This document shows positions 55,803 to 64,000 of a stretch of DNA of 64,000 nucleotides, in pieces. Positions within the stretch are counted from its first letter, which is position 1; every line of letters begins with the position of its first letter. The stretch is from Acinetobacter sp. ANC 3813 (GTDB taxonomy: Bacteria; Pseudomonadota; Gammaproteobacteria; Pseudomonadales; Moraxellaceae), in contig NZ_NEGK01000010.1 of the NCBI RefSeq assembly GCF_002135435.1, positions 100,861 to 164,860 on the forward strand, read 5' to 3'. The position numbers were made by a program, and so were the translations under genes. Below the pieces are notes generated by a model that was not told where the DNA came from, did not search any database, and was given only the letters and a program-made list of their open reading frames with translations.

Positions 55803-56206
55803 CTAAATCTGGCTCACTTTTATTAAACGCATTTGTGCTAATTTCAATCAAAAATAAAACACAAATCAACAAAGTTTATGTATAAAAAATATTGATTTTA
55901 TTCTATTCTATAAAAATGTGAGCAAAGTCACAAATAAAAAATGGTGATATACAAATAAAAATGATTACTTATCAATCATTTTTTAGTTAAATTAATAAAT
56001 ATATACATTTTGTTTATTAAATATTAATAATAAAAAGGTAACAAAAAAATACATTTCAATTATTTAACAATACTAATTAATTTTATCTTTTGTTTAAATA
56101 TATTAAAATATAATATGTTTTTTCTATTATTATACCTGCTTGCATAGACACAGGTTTTTTTGACTATGTTTGATATAATCTATTTTTAAGTTGACTAGGC
56201 ATACAT
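55803..56206. promoter_or_regulatory. AT-rich divergent region between the adhesin and fmt
   Basis: 404 non-coding bases, extremely AT-rich between about 55840 and 56130. It must contain the adhesin promoter (minus) and the fmt promoter (plus, 56171-56179). Such AT-richness upstream of a surface adhesin is what H-NS-type silencers bind; that role is inferred. Confidence 0.6.
56171..56179 (+). promoter_or_regulatory. Extended -10 promoter of fmt-rsmB
   Basis: TGA-TATAAT, a perfect extended -10 and consensus hexamer, 27 bases upstream of the fmt start. No clear -35 is seen at 17 bases. Confidence 0.6.
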
Positions 56207-57169
56207 GTGAAAATCGTTTTTGCGGGTACTCCTGAATTTGCAGCTCAAGCATTGGCTGCGCTGCTAAAAACAGATCACGAAATTATCGCGGTCTACACTC
56301 AGCCTGACCGCAAAGCGGGACGCGGACAAAAATTAACTGCATCTGCAGTTAAGCTATTGGCGCTGCAACACAATCTGCCTGTTTATCAGCCTTTGCATTT
56401 CAAGGCATCCACTGAAGAAGGATTGGCTGCACAGCAAGCGCTTGCAGACTCGAATGCTGATATCATGGTCGTAGCAGCTTATGGCCTGATATTGCCTCAA
56501 ACCGTGCTGGATATGCCTAAATACGGCTGCCTGAATATTCATGGCTCACTTCTGCCGCGCTGGCGCGGTGCAGCCCCGATTCAGCGCGCGATTGCCACAG
56601 GTGATGCAGAAACTGGTGTCACCATTATGAAAATGGCTGCGGGTTTAGATACTGGCGATATGATGTATAAAACGCTGTGCCCAATTGAAGCCGACGATAC
56701 TTCTGCCAGCCTGCATGACAAATTGGCGCTGCAAGGCGCAGAAGCTATTGCTGCTGTACTGGAATCGGAAGAACAACTGCTGCAGTATCTAGAGCGCCGT
56801 GAAGTTCAAGATGAAGCGCAAACTGTCTATGCGCATAAGCTGTCTAAAGCAGAAGCTCAAATTGACTGGTCACAGGATGCCGTCAGCATTGACCGCAATA
56901 TCCGTGCATTCAACCCATGGCCTGTTGCATTTATTCCACTCGACGACAGCAATAACTTGCGTATTTGGGGTTCTGCACTTTCGGAGCAAAATGCAGCAGG
57001 ACAAGCCGCTGGTACTATTTTATTGCTGGATAAACAGGGGGTGCATGTCGCCTGCGGCGATGAAAAAGCCATCTGCCTGACCAGCCTGCAATGGCCGGGC
57101 GGCAAAGCATTAAATCCAGTTCAAATTAATCAAACTCAAAAATTAGCAGTAGGTAATACATTCGCATGA
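56207..57169 (+). CDS. fmt: Methionyl-tRNA formyltransferase
   Basis: A 320-residue enzyme that formylates initiator Met-tRNA. The N-terminal IVFAGTPEFAAQALAALL and the formyl-THF site motif NIHGSLLPRWRGAAPIQRA near residue 110 contain the catalytic Asn and His; TGVTIMKMAAGLDTGDM supplies the Asp. A C-terminal OB-like domain follows. The start codon is GTG with AGG about 8 bases upstream. Its stop overlaps the rsmB start by 4 bases (ATGA), the common fmt-rsmB operon. Confidence 0.95.
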   Translation: MKIVFAGTPEFAAQALAALLKTDHEIIAVYTQPDRKAGRGQKLTASAVKLLALQHNLPVYQPLHFKASTEEGLAAQQALADSNADIMVVAAYGLILPQTVLDMPKYGCLNIHGSLLPRWRGAAPIQRAIATGDAETGVTIMKMAAGLDTGDMMYKTLCPIEADDTSASLHDKLALQGAEAIAAVLESEEQLLQYLERREVQDEAQTVYAHKLSKAEAQIDWSQDAVSIDRNIRAFNPWPVAFIPLDDSNNLRIWGSALSEQNAAGQAAGTILLLDKQGVHVACGDEKAICLTSLQWPGGKALNPVQINQTQKLAVGNTFA

Positions 57170-58473
57170 GCCAAAATCAATCCTCTGCAAAAAATCTGAA
57201 CCTTCGTGCTCAGGTCGTAAAAACACTGGTGGCTGTACAAAATGGCCAATCTTTAACATCGGTTCTGAATCAGCACATCAATACCGTCGGCGAGCGTGAC
57301 CGCGCGCTGTATCATGAACTGACTTTAGGCTGCCTGCGCCAATGGTATTCTTTAAAAGCCATTACTTTGCCGCTGCTGACCAAGCCTTTAGATAATGAAG
57401 CCTTAGAAAGCTGTCTATATTTAGGTTTATACCAATTGCTATGTACACGTATTCCTGCACACGCAGCCATCTCTGAAACAGTGAATGCTGTCAAGCAATT
57501 GGGTTTTGAACCGATGAGCGGATTGGTCAACGCCATCCTGCGCCGCGTTTCACGTGAAACTGAAGCTTTTCAAAGCGCCTTGAACGCCAGCCACGGCCTG
57601 CCGAGCTGGCTGTTCAAACGTCTGAAAAAAGATTGGCCAGAGCAGCTGAGCGAGCTTTGCCAAAATTTGAAGCACACCGCGCCACTCACTTTACGTGTGA
57701 ATAAACGCCAAATCAGCCGTGACGAATATCTTGAAATTCTGAATGAAGAGCAAATTGATGCACATGCTTGTGATCTTTCAGATACAGGCATTGTACTCGA
57801 CCAAACGGGCAATATTACCCAGTTGCCAGGCTTCGAAGAAGGCGGTTTTTCTGTTCAGGATGAGCATGCGCAGCTTTGCGCTCAGCTGCTGCCAAATTTA
57901 GATGATAAAGTCGTGGTCGATGCCTGCGCAGCGCCGGGCGGCAAAACTGCGCATATTTTAGAACGCTTCACTCCTAAAAAATTGATTGCGCTGGATCATG
58001 ACGCGAAGCGTTTGCTGCGGGTTTCGGAAAATCTGGAACGCCTTGAACTGAATGCTTATGCCGATGTTGAAATCATTACGGCAGATGCGACGAAGTGGAC
58101 AGCGCCTGAACCCGTGGACTGCATTGTGCTGGATGCGCCTTGTTCGGCTATCGGCGTAATGCGTCGCCATCCAGACATCCGCCTGCTGCGCCAATCTTCA
58201 GATATTCAGCAGACTGTTGAACTGCAAAAGCAGATTCTGGATCACATGTGGTCGCAATTAAAAGTAGGCGGCACCTTGCTGTACATCACATGCTCGATTT
58301 TAAAAGCCGAAAATGAACAGCAAATGGTGAATTTCTTTGCGGAACATAACGATGCTAAAGAAATTAAAATTGAAGAAAAATGGGGGCTGATGCAAATTCA
58401 CGGCCGCCAGATTCTGCCAGAAAATGACTTTGGCGACGGCTTCTTCTATTGCCGGATTGAAAAAACCGCATAA
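57166..58473 (+). CDS. rsmB: 16S rRNA m5C967 methyltransferase
   Basis: A 435-residue RsmB (Sun). An N-terminal NusB-like RNA-binding domain (about 10-140) is followed by the SAM domain. The SAM domain has VVDACAAPGGKTAHILE near residue 248, the catalytic-site VLDAPCSAIGVMRRHPD near 325, and YITCSILKAENEQQM near 370 with the second conserved cysteine. It methylates C967 of 16S rRNA. It is translationally coupled to fmt. The terminator stem starts at its stop codon. Confidence 0.95.
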   Translation: MSQNQSSAKNLNLRAQVVKTLVAVQNGQSLTSVLNQHINTVGERDRALYHELTLGCLRQWYSLKAITLPLLTKPLDNEALESCLYLGLYQLLCTRIPAHAAISETVNAVKQLGFEPMSGLVNAILRRVSRETEAFQSALNASHGLPSWLFKRLKKDWPEQLSELCQNLKHTAPLTLRVNKRQISRDEYLEILNEEQIDAHACDLSDTGIVLDQTGNITQLPGFEEGGFSVQDEHAQLCAQLLPNLDDKVVVDACAAPGGKTAHILERFTPKKLIALDHDAKRLLRVSENLERLELNAYADVEIITADATKWTAPEPVDCIVLDAPCSAIGVMRRHPDIRLLRQSSDIQQTVELQKQILDHMWSQLKVGGTLLYITCSILKAENEQQMVNFFAEHNDAKEIKIEEKWGLMQIHGRQILPENDFGDGFFYCRIEKTA

Positions 58474-58504
58474 AAAAAGCAGGCCAATCGGCCTGCTTTT
58501 TTTT
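58473..58504 (+). terminator. Terminator after rsmB
   Basis: Perfect stem AAAAAAAGCAGGCC/GGCCTGCTTTTTTT with loop AATC, overlapping the rsmB stop codon region. It is near symmetrical and can also serve metS on the other strand, whose stop lies at 58514. Confidence 0.93.
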
Positions 58505-58513
58505 GGATCAGCA

Positions 58514-58657
58514 TTAAAGCGTATGCTGGTCCTTCACATCTTCCAATACATCATCCAGCTCTTCAGGATTTTTCATCAGGTGCAGGATAGACAATGCCAG
58601 CCCGCCCCATAAGAAGACCATGGAAATAACCATCATTATAATTGCGGAAGTATTCAT
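58514..58657 (-). CDS. metS: MetS small subunit of the MetPS sodium symporter
   Basis: A 47-residue single-helix protein: start MNTSAIIMMVISMVFLWGGL, then the rest of the membrane helix and an acidic tail (PEELDDVLEDVKDQ). It matches the small MetS subunit known from actinobacterial methionine/alanine importers and present beside many NSS transporters. The start lies 1 base past the metP stop, with a strong GGAGG ribosome binding site overlapping that stop, so it is translationally coupled. It is easily missed because of its size. Confidence 0.85.
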   Translation of the reverse strand: MNTSAIIMMVISMVFLWGGLALSILHLMKNPEELDDVLEDVKDQHTL

Positions 58658-58658
58658 T

Positions 58659-60146
58659 TTAACCCTCCTCGCGGTCTTTCATTTTCGATAAAACAACAGC
58701 GACCACTGCGCAGAAAATCACACAGCCCCAGCCAAAGATCAACTGCAGGCTTGCGCTGTAATCCCCATAGCCTTTGATCAATAGATGGTAAATCGTCATC
58801 GCCAGTGTCACCAGCAAAATCATTGACGTAATTACGGTTAAGGTGAAATCCCAGCCTTTACCTAATTTTACCGTAGAAATTGCATTCACATGATTTTTAA
58901 TCTCAAGCAGCGCTGAGCGCTTGAACCATGCAATGCTGATAATGGACAGCAATGCGCCGCCAATAATACCGATGTTGTTGATAAAGTGGTCAATAATATC
59001 AACCAGCTTAATCGAGTTCACACTTGAAAACAGCACGATAGACACGACTGCGCTGCCGCCGCCCACAATCGTTACTGCCTTCTTACGCGCCCATTTTAAC
59101 TTGTCCATCATGGCTGCAATTGGAACTTCCAAAATGCTCACCATCGATGAAATCCCGGCAACAAAGAGCGATGTGAAAAATAGAATGCCGAACAGATCTG
59201 CGCCTGGACCCATACTTGAAATAATTTTAGGGAAAGCAATAAACGCCAAGCCAATCCCGCCGCTCACCACATCCTGTACGCTTGAATTTGCAGTAAAAGC
59301 CATGAAGCCCAAAGCCGCAAAAATACCAATACCCGCTAAAATCTCGGTGGATGCATTCGCAAAACCGACAATTAAACCTGATCCCGTCAAGTTTGTTTTC
59401 GGCTTTAAATACGATGCATAGGTCACCATAATCCCGAAGCCGACAGACAGCGAGAAGAAGGTATGACCATAGGCTGCGAGCCAGACTTTATAGTCCATCA
59501 TGGCTGACCAGTTTGGCGTGAAAAACGCATTCAGGCCTTGTACCGCACCCGGCAAACGCAGGGATTGAATAACCAGAATGGTAAACAGCACAAATAACAG
59601 CGGCATGAAGATTTTATTCGAAAGCTCTACGCCTTTTTTAACACCGCCATATAAAATAATTAAAGTCAGTGCCCAAATACCTGCCAGCGGCCAGAAAATA
59701 TGGCTGACAAATTGAGGATCAAAACCGGATGCTTCTGAGGTTTGCAAATACGTCTTAAAGAAGAAGCCTTCTGGATCGCTGCCCCACATTTGGCCAATCG
59801 AGAAATATACATAGCTGCCGGCCCAAGTTAATACGCTGGCATAGTACAAACCAATGATGATACACACGCAGACTTGCCACCAGCCTAGAGTTTCACCGCC
59901 TTTAAACAGCTTTCTATACGCTTTAGGCGGTGAACCGCTGCTGCGGTGACCAACTGCATAATCCAAAAACAATAGCGGTAAACCGGCAGTAATCAGTGCG
60001 ATTAAATACGGAATAAGAAATGCGCCGCCGCCGTTTTCATAAGCAACATAAGGGAAACGCCAAATATTTCCCAGCCCTACTGCAGAACCAATGGCTGCAA
60101 TAATAAAGCCCGATCGTGACGTCCAATTTTCACGAGAATCTGTCAT
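58659..60146 (-). CDS. metP: Sodium-dependent NSS family transporter (MetP-like)
   Basis: A 495-residue neurotransmitter:sodium symporter family protein with about 12 membrane helices. TM1 holds the Na+ and substrate site IAAIGSAVGLGNIWRFPYVA near residue 14, followed by NGGGAFLIPYL. TM6 has FFSLSVGFGIMVTYASYL near 232, and TM8 includes FTSLFVAGISSMVSILE near 315. Together with the small MetS subunit it predicts import of methionine or alanine with sodium; the exact substrate is inferred from the pairing. Start ATG 60146. Confidence 0.88.
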   Translation of the reverse strand: MTDSRENWTSRSGFIIAAIGSAVGLGNIWRFPYVAYENGGGAFLIPYLIALITAGLPLLFLDYAVGHRSSGSPPKAYRKLFKGGETLGWWQVCVCIIIGLYYASVLTWAGSYVYFSIGQMWGSDPEGFFFKTYLQTSEASGFDPQFVSHIFWPLAGIWALTLIILYGGVKKGVELSNKIFMPLLFVLFTILVIQSLRLPGAVQGLNAFFTPNWSAMMDYKVWLAAYGHTFFSLSVGFGIMVTYASYLKPKTNLTGSGLIVGFANASTEILAGIGIFAALGFMAFTANSSVQDVVSGGIGLAFIAFPKIISSMGPGADLFGILFFTSLFVAGISSMVSILEVPIAAMMDKLKWARKKAVTIVGGGSAVVSIVLFSSVNSIKLVDIIDHFINNIGIIGGALLSIISIAWFKRSALLEIKNHVNAISTVKLGKGWDFTLTVITSMILLVTLAMTIYHLLIKGYGDYSASLQLIFGWGCVIFCAVVAVVLSKMKDREEG

Positions 60147-60871
60147 AAAATACCTAAACCTTAGGCTTCTTTAAATGCTGCTTTTTATTGGGTTATCTCG
60201 CAGTCAAAAAAAGTACCATAAAAAATAATTCTGAGCGTCTGAAATAAGCGCACTGCCTTTTGAGCAATATCCGCCAATTGCAAACAGGAAAATTCTGCTA
60301 AATCTTGCATAAAGTTTTAAGCAGATATTGACCTTTATATGAGCTCAACAATACCGTTTTTTAACCAAACTTTCTGTAACTTATGCGCCAAACATTCACT
60401 TTTCATAATGTATTTCTATTCGTTTGCACAAATTATCAGCTTATTTTTTATACATTATTTTTTATAAATAAACAAACTTTTGGGAATGATAATTAGAGCT
60501 TTATATGTCCTTGTTAAATACTTCCGCGCAGATGCTGCAAACGCTTTCAATGAGTCCTGCAGCACAAAAGTTACGGATATTTTTTTGCGAAGCTTTTTAC
60601 CCCATTTTCTCTGTTTCTATCCAAAGCATAAAAAAACTATTCTTCATGCACTCTAAAACACTTTATTTAATCTCTTTTTCACTTAAATTTTTACATAACT
60701 TTCAACGTGAAGTACGCAAACTGTCAGTCAATAAACAGCCTCAACCATCCTCAGAACACAGCATTAAATCGCTTTGTGCTCATTGCAATTCGAGCTATGA
60801 TGCGCGAAGTGCTGATTATGCATCCAGCATACCGGATAAAATTGACTTACTTTTCATAGATGGAACGCAAC
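60147..60871. other. 725-base region between metP and the beta-barrel gene
   Basis: It holds the metP upstream region and the promoter region of the TIGR04219-like gene. A plus-strand frame starting at 60505 covers much of the right half but overlaps the next gene, has no good ribosome binding site and resembles no known protein, so it is not called. GAATGATAATTA near 60484-60495 resembles half of a Fur box but is too weak to call. Confidence 0.5.
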
Positions 60872-61564
60872 ATGAAAGCTTTAAATCTACTGTGCGCTGT
60901 ACTGGGTATGGCTGCCATCACGAATGCGCAGGCAGATGTGATTGGTGTTAAAGGCAATATTGACTACTGGCAGTACAGTGCAGATCTAGATCATCCGCAA
61001 TTCAATCCTTCGAATGCAAAGCTGGCAGATGATCACGGACTGTCTTTTTCTGTTGCCGTTGAACATCCTATTCCTTTTTTACCCAATGCAAAAATCAAGC
61101 ATGTCAATTTAAATGCAGACAGTGACGAAACATTTTCAGGCACACCGCGCAATCAGGTGGATCTCGATTATTCAGATTTCATTCTTTACTATGAAATCTT
61201 AGACAATATCGTCAATGCAGATATTGGCGCGGGTGTAAAAAGCCTAGAAGGTGATATCCGTCATAATTACACATCAACACAAGACATTAGCGAAACGCTG
61301 CCGATGCTGTATGCGCAAGCAGGCCTAAAATTGCCGTTTACGGGTTTAAGTGCAAATGCGGAAGTCAGCATTGCAGGTCTGAATGATCAGCGTATTACCG
61401 ATGCGCAGGCCGAATTAAAATACAATTTCATTGATTCCATTCTTGTCGATGTAGGTGCCAAAGCGGGTTACCGTATCTTAGATATTCAGCTGGAAAAAGA
61501 CTCAGATGCAGAGACCAAACTTAAATTCAAAGGCCCTTATGTTGGTCTAGAAGCGCATTTCTAA
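60872..61564 (+). CDS. TIGR04219-like outer-membrane beta-barrel protein
   Basis: A 230-residue protein with signal peptide MKALNLLCAVLGMAAITNAQA, then a mature DVIGVKGNIDYWQYSAD start. Alternating strands follow: GLSFSVAVEHPIPFLPNAKI, VDLDYSDFILYYEILDN, then LYAQAGLKLPFTGLSANAEV and FKGPYVGLEAHF, ending in an aromatic residue as outer-membrane barrels do. The EHPIPFLPN and C-terminal pattern match the TIGR04219 family of unknown function. The start is ATG 60872 with GGAA 8 bases upstream; an in-frame ATG at 60860 is less likely. Confidence 0.8.
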   Translation: MKALNLLCAVLGMAAITNAQADVIGVKGNIDYWQYSADLDHPQFNPSNAKLADDHGLSFSVAVEHPIPFLPNAKIKHVNLNADSDETFSGTPRNQVDLDYSDFILYYEILDNIVNADIGAGVKSLEGDIRHNYTSTQDISETLPMLYAQAGLKLPFTGLSANAEVSIAGLNDQRITDAQAELKYNFIDSILVDVGAKAGYRILDIQLEKDSDAETKLKFKGPYVGLEAHF

Positions 61565-61749
61565 AGCTATGGTATTGTAAGAAATTGCGTACATAGTCTG
61601 ACGAAAATCGACACTATTCAGCTGAATCAGACCGCACTATAGTTAAGTCATACAGAGACAGGATGTTTCTAAAGAGCAAAATTAAAAGAATAAAATTAAA
61701 GAAAGCAGGATGCTTAGACCGGATCGGAATCCAGTCATCAACTGATATG

Positions 61750-61783
61750 AAAAAGCCCTTAACAGGATGTTAAGGGCTTTTTT
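61750..61783 (+). terminator. Strong terminator downstream of the beta-barrel gene
   Basis: Perfect 15-bp stem AAAAAGCCCTTAACA/TGTTAAGGGCTTTTT with loop GGA and a T tract. It lies 186 bases after the stop codon. Confidence 0.92.
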
Positions 61784-61840
61784 CTGCGCATCAGATTCAT
61801 TACCAGCTTTGTAAATCATAAATATTAATTAGGCTGCTTC

Positions 61841-61870
61841 AAAAAAGGCCCATCCAAGATGAGCCTTTTA
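61841..61870 (-). terminator. Terminator of the MFS transporter gene
   Basis: On the minus strand AAAAGGCTCAT/ATGGGCCTTTT with a CTTGG loop, followed by further Ts; one G-T pair in the stem. It starts 16 bases after the stop codon. Confidence 0.85.
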
Positions 61871-61885
61871 AAGTTAAACTAAAAC

Positions 61886-63250
61886 TCAGCTGTATGAACG
61901 CTGCGCCTTTAATGCTTTCTTCGCTGGAATCGCATCTGTTACATCCTCTTCACTCTTACGGATAAAGAACACTGCAATTGCTGCAATAATGACTGGAATG
62001 CCAACTGCCATAAAATTAACTTGATGCGGCAGCTCTTTCGCCAGCAGCATGCCAATTAAAATTGGCCCCACAATCGCGCCAGTTCGGCCCACTGCCGATG
62101 CCCAGCCAATGCCTGTAGAACGGACAGAAAGCGGATAGTATTGCGCCACATAGCTGTACAGCAGAATTTGTGAGCCAATCGCAGATGCGCCAGCAACAGC
62201 AACCAAGAGGTAAATCACCGGCTGCGGCGACTTAAAGCCCAGCAGCGATAAAGCAACTGCACCGGCTAAGCATAAGATGATGATCACAGGCTTCAAATGG
62301 AATTTATCCGCCAAAATACCGCCGCCAACCGTACCAATGACTGCGCCAATATTCATCGCCAGCAAGAACATCAAGCTGCTGCCCATTGAATAGCCTGCCG
62401 CCATCATCAGTTTTGGCAGCCAGCTGCCTAAAGCATACAAGGTTAACAGGCACATAAAGAAGCATAGCCAAAACAATGCAGTGCCTGCGCCACGCCCCTG
62501 CTGATATAAGGCTTTTACGGTTGTACCGCCTGGCACAACAACTTCAGATAATTCCAGCTGAGTATTTTCAGAGATCATTTGCTCAGGGGAAATTTTTTTC
62601 AGCATGTTACGCGCTTCATCATCACGTTTAACTTTTACCAAGAAGGTCAAAGATTCTGGTAAGAATTTCCATACAAATGGCAACAGCAGCAATGGAAAAC
62701 CAGCGATAAAAAACATAATCTGCCAGCCAAAATTTGGAGTCAGCCAAGCGCCGAACAGCGCCGCCATAATACCGCCCATTGCATAGCCGCTGAACATGGT
62801 CGTAACCAGTGTGCTGCGCAGTTTTTTAGGCGCATATTCTGAGGTTAACGCCACAAGATTTGGCAATACACCGCCAATGCCTAATCCAGCTAAAAAGCGC
62901 AATACGCCAAACTCGGTGGGATTAGATGCAAAGCCACCAGCAAAGGTAAAACCGCTGAATAAAAATACACAGATCATAATGACTTTCTTACGGCCAATCT
63001 TATCTGCCAAAGTGCCAAACAGCATTGCCCCGAACATCATACCGGCTAATGCGGTACTGGCCAGCATGCCAGCCTGAACTGTTGTCAGCCCCCAGTCTTT
63101 CATCAGCAAAGGCAATGCAACCCCATTAATCGCCAAATCATAGCCATCAAATAAAATTAAAATAAGACACCACAGCATAATACTTAGGTGTGATTTTGAA
63201 AATTTTGCATGATCAACGACATCATTCACATTCATTGTGTTTGCCGACAT
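61886..63250 (-). CDS. MFS aromatic acid:H+ symporter (AAHS family)
   Basis: A 454-residue 12-helix transporter. The AAHS signature in TM1, LILFDGYDLAINGVALP near residue 32, carries the key aspartate; GTLADKIGRKKVIM in loop 2-3 and LRFLAGLGIGGVLPNLVAL in TM4 are family motifs. BenK, PcaK, MucK and VanK of Acinetobacter belong to this family and import benzoate, 4-hydroxybenzoate, muconate or vanillate; which one applies cannot be told here, and no catabolic operon is adjacent. The ATG at 63250 has a strong GGAGGTGAG ribosome binding site. Confidence 0.88.
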   Translation of the reverse strand: MSANTMNVNDVVDHAKFSKSHLSIMLWCLILILFDGYDLAINGVALPLLMKDWGLTTVQAGMLASTALAGMMFGAMLFGTLADKIGRKKVIMICVFLFSGFTFAGGFASNPTEFGVLRFLAGLGIGGVLPNLVALTSEYAPKKLRSTLVTTMFSGYAMGGIMAALFGAWLTPNFGWQIMFFIAGFPLLLLPFVWKFLPESLTFLVKVKRDDEARNMLKKISPEQMISENTQLELSEVVVPGGTTVKALYQQGRGAGTALFWLCFFMCLLTLYALGSWLPKLMMAAGYSMGSSLMFLLAMNIGAVIGTVGGGILADKFHLKPVIIILCLAGAVALSLLGFKSPQPVIYLLVAVAGASAIGSQILLYSYVAQYYPLSVRSTGIGWASAVGRTGAIVGPILIGMLLAKELPHQVNFMAVGIPVIIAAIAVFFIRKSEEDVTDAIPAKKALKAQRSYS

Positions 63251-63761
63251 TAGTACTCACCTCCAATTGTGAGATTAATTTTGGATTACAATGCGGTTTA
63301 GGGCAGTTTTTGTCCAAAATTTCAAAGGTATCAACCCATACCTTTAAAATATCGGACTCTAAATTGGTAAGAAAATGTCAGAAAAAGCTATAGAAATTAG
63401 AAATATTTACTTAAGAATAAAATGATGAACACGAGGTCTAGTTTTATTTTTATTCAATATCAATGATTTAAAAATCAACTATAAGCAATCAGACAATAGA
63501 TGATTTGATAAAAAAATTGTCAGTTTTCACCTTTAATTCGGCTAAACAGCCTAAATTAAATACATTTTTATATGCTCAATATGCCCTATTTAGGCCAAAA
63601 TTCGACTTAAATGGTATTTAGCTTAGGCACAATTCATGAGTTTTTTCGGGTCGATTGCTTATTCAGCGTGAAAAGCTAAAAGGACGTGTGCTTATACAGC
63701 GGCCAAATAAACTTTTGTATTAAAATTCCAGCATCAGATTATATAATTTTATTATGGGCAT
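63251..63761. other. Non-coding region between the MFS gene and the rRNA operon end
   Basis: 511 AT-rich bases holding the MFS promoter region (minus strand) next to 63251. No gene, repeat or known RNA was recognised in the remainder. Confidence 0.6.
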
Positions 63762-63795
63762 AAAAAAACACCCCCTGAGTAGTCAGGGGGTGTTT
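63762..63795 (-). terminator. rRNA operon terminator
   Basis: On the minus strand the 13-bp stem AAACACCCCCTGA/TCAGGGGGTGTTT with a 4-base loop is followed by a run of Ts. It lies just past the 3' end of the 5S rRNA. Confidence 0.92.
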
Positions 63796-63804
63796 AGAAT
63801 AATG

Positions 63805-63919
63805 AGCTGGCGATGACTTACTCTCACATGGGTAACCCCACACTACCATCAGCGCTAAGAGGTTTCACTTCTGAGTTCGGGAAGGGATCAGGTGGTTCAC
63901 TCTTGCTATTGTCGCCAGC
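63805..63919 (-). rRNA. rrf: 5S ribosomal RNA
   Basis: About 115 bases. Read on the minus strand it starts GCTGGCGACAATAGCAAGAG and contains CCTGATCCCTTCCCGAACTC and GATGGTAGTGTGGGGTTACC, ending CATCGCCAGCT. The 5' and 3' ends pair (GCTGGCGA with TCGCCAGC). It matches Acinetobacter 5S rRNA from memory. The ends are accurate to within a base or two. Confidence 0.95.
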
Positions 63920-64000
63920 ACAACTGTTATGGACTTGTTCGGGTCTTATTTACATCATTTGATGTATGCCTTACTTCGTACCAAATAGAATACATTAACA
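63920..64000 (-). other. 23S-5S intergenic spacer of the rRNA operon (partial)
   Basis: The last 81 bases of the window precede 5S on the minus strand. They hold a perfect 14-base dyad, ACATCA-TT-TGATGT (63952-63965). No tRNA is seen. The 3' end of 23S rRNA is expected just outside the window. Confidence 0.7.

Larger units (their letters stand above)
61565..61885. other. Non-coding region with two terminators
   Basis: 321 bases between the beta-barrel gene (plus) and the MFS gene (minus). It holds no gene; two terminators, one per strand, occupy 61750-61783 and 61841-61870. The 185 bases before the first terminator are not explained and could be a long 3' UTR. Confidence 0.6.

Noticed and set aside
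60484..60495. Second Fur box upstream of the beta-barrel gene
   Set aside because: Only about half of the consensus matches, and without symmetry; not distinguishable from AT-rich background.
60505..60951. 148-codon plus-strand frame upstream of the beta-barrel gene
   Set aside because: It overlaps the signal peptide region of the next gene in another frame, has a poor ribosome binding site and a composition unlike neighbouring proteins; it could be real only if conserved elsewhere.

Overview
The window comes from a gammaproteobacterium of the genus Acinetobacter. The evidence is a capsule (K) locus running divergently from wza-wzb-wzc and bordered by an fkpA-type FKBP gene, a trimeric autotransporter paired with a TpgA-like OmpA protein, an Acinetobacter-type 5S rRNA, and a PglL-type oligosaccharyltransferase. 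No insertion sequence, prophage, CRISPR array or tRNA gene was found.

Layout. 1-8980 (minus strand) is a K-locus operon. In transcription order it holds a UDP-HexNAc dehydrogenase (tviB/gna type), a UDP-GlcNAc 4-epimerase (tviC/wbpP type), a Wzx flippase, two hexapeptide acyltransferases, three GT4 glycosyltransferases, a serine-acetyltransferase-like enzyme and the first 32 codons of an initiating sugar-phosphate transferase cut by the window edge. No Wzy polymerase is visible in this part. A 397-bp divergent region with inverted repeats separates it from wza-wzb-wzc (9378-13112), which ends at a strong terminator. Two tandem FKBP-type isomerases follow.

15-20 kb carries housekeeping genes on the plus strand: dienelactone hydrolase, HIT hydrolase, mutY, an M23 lipoprotein, a small unknown, tag and a zinc alcohol dehydrogenase. 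Next come a MocR regulator with direct-repeat operators, an unknown lipoprotein, a START-domain protein, dapB, pglL, dnaJ and a small membrane protein. 27-32 kb is an RND efflux pump with its lipoprotein adaptor and a divergent TetR regulator. 32-38 kb holds ppc, an NCS2 pyrimidine/xanthine permease, a LysR regulator and a TauE/SafE permease.

38.4-43.1 kb is the most distinctive module. A near-consensus Fur box lies between a DUF4198 gene (plus) and a minus-strand operon of an ApbE-DUF2271 fusion, a PepSY-type membrane protein and a membrane-anchored flavodoxin/FAD/NADPH reductase. It reads as an iron-regulated flavin electron-transfer system, perhaps for reducing ferric iron or siderophores at the envelope; the function is inferred.

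43-49 kb: chorismate mutase, a thioredoxin-fold HCCA-isomerase-like protein and two dihydroxy-acid dehydratases separated by 668 bp of non-coding DNA with palindromes. 49.5-55.8 kb: tpgA and a 1796-residue trimeric autotransporter adhesin with 399-bp tandem repeats. 56-61.6 kb: fmt-rsmB, the metP-metS sodium symporter with its 47-residue small subunit, and an outer-membrane beta-barrel protein. 61.9-64 kb: an aromatic-acid MFS transporter and the 3' end of an rRNA operon (terminator, 5S rRNA, spacer) on the minus strand.
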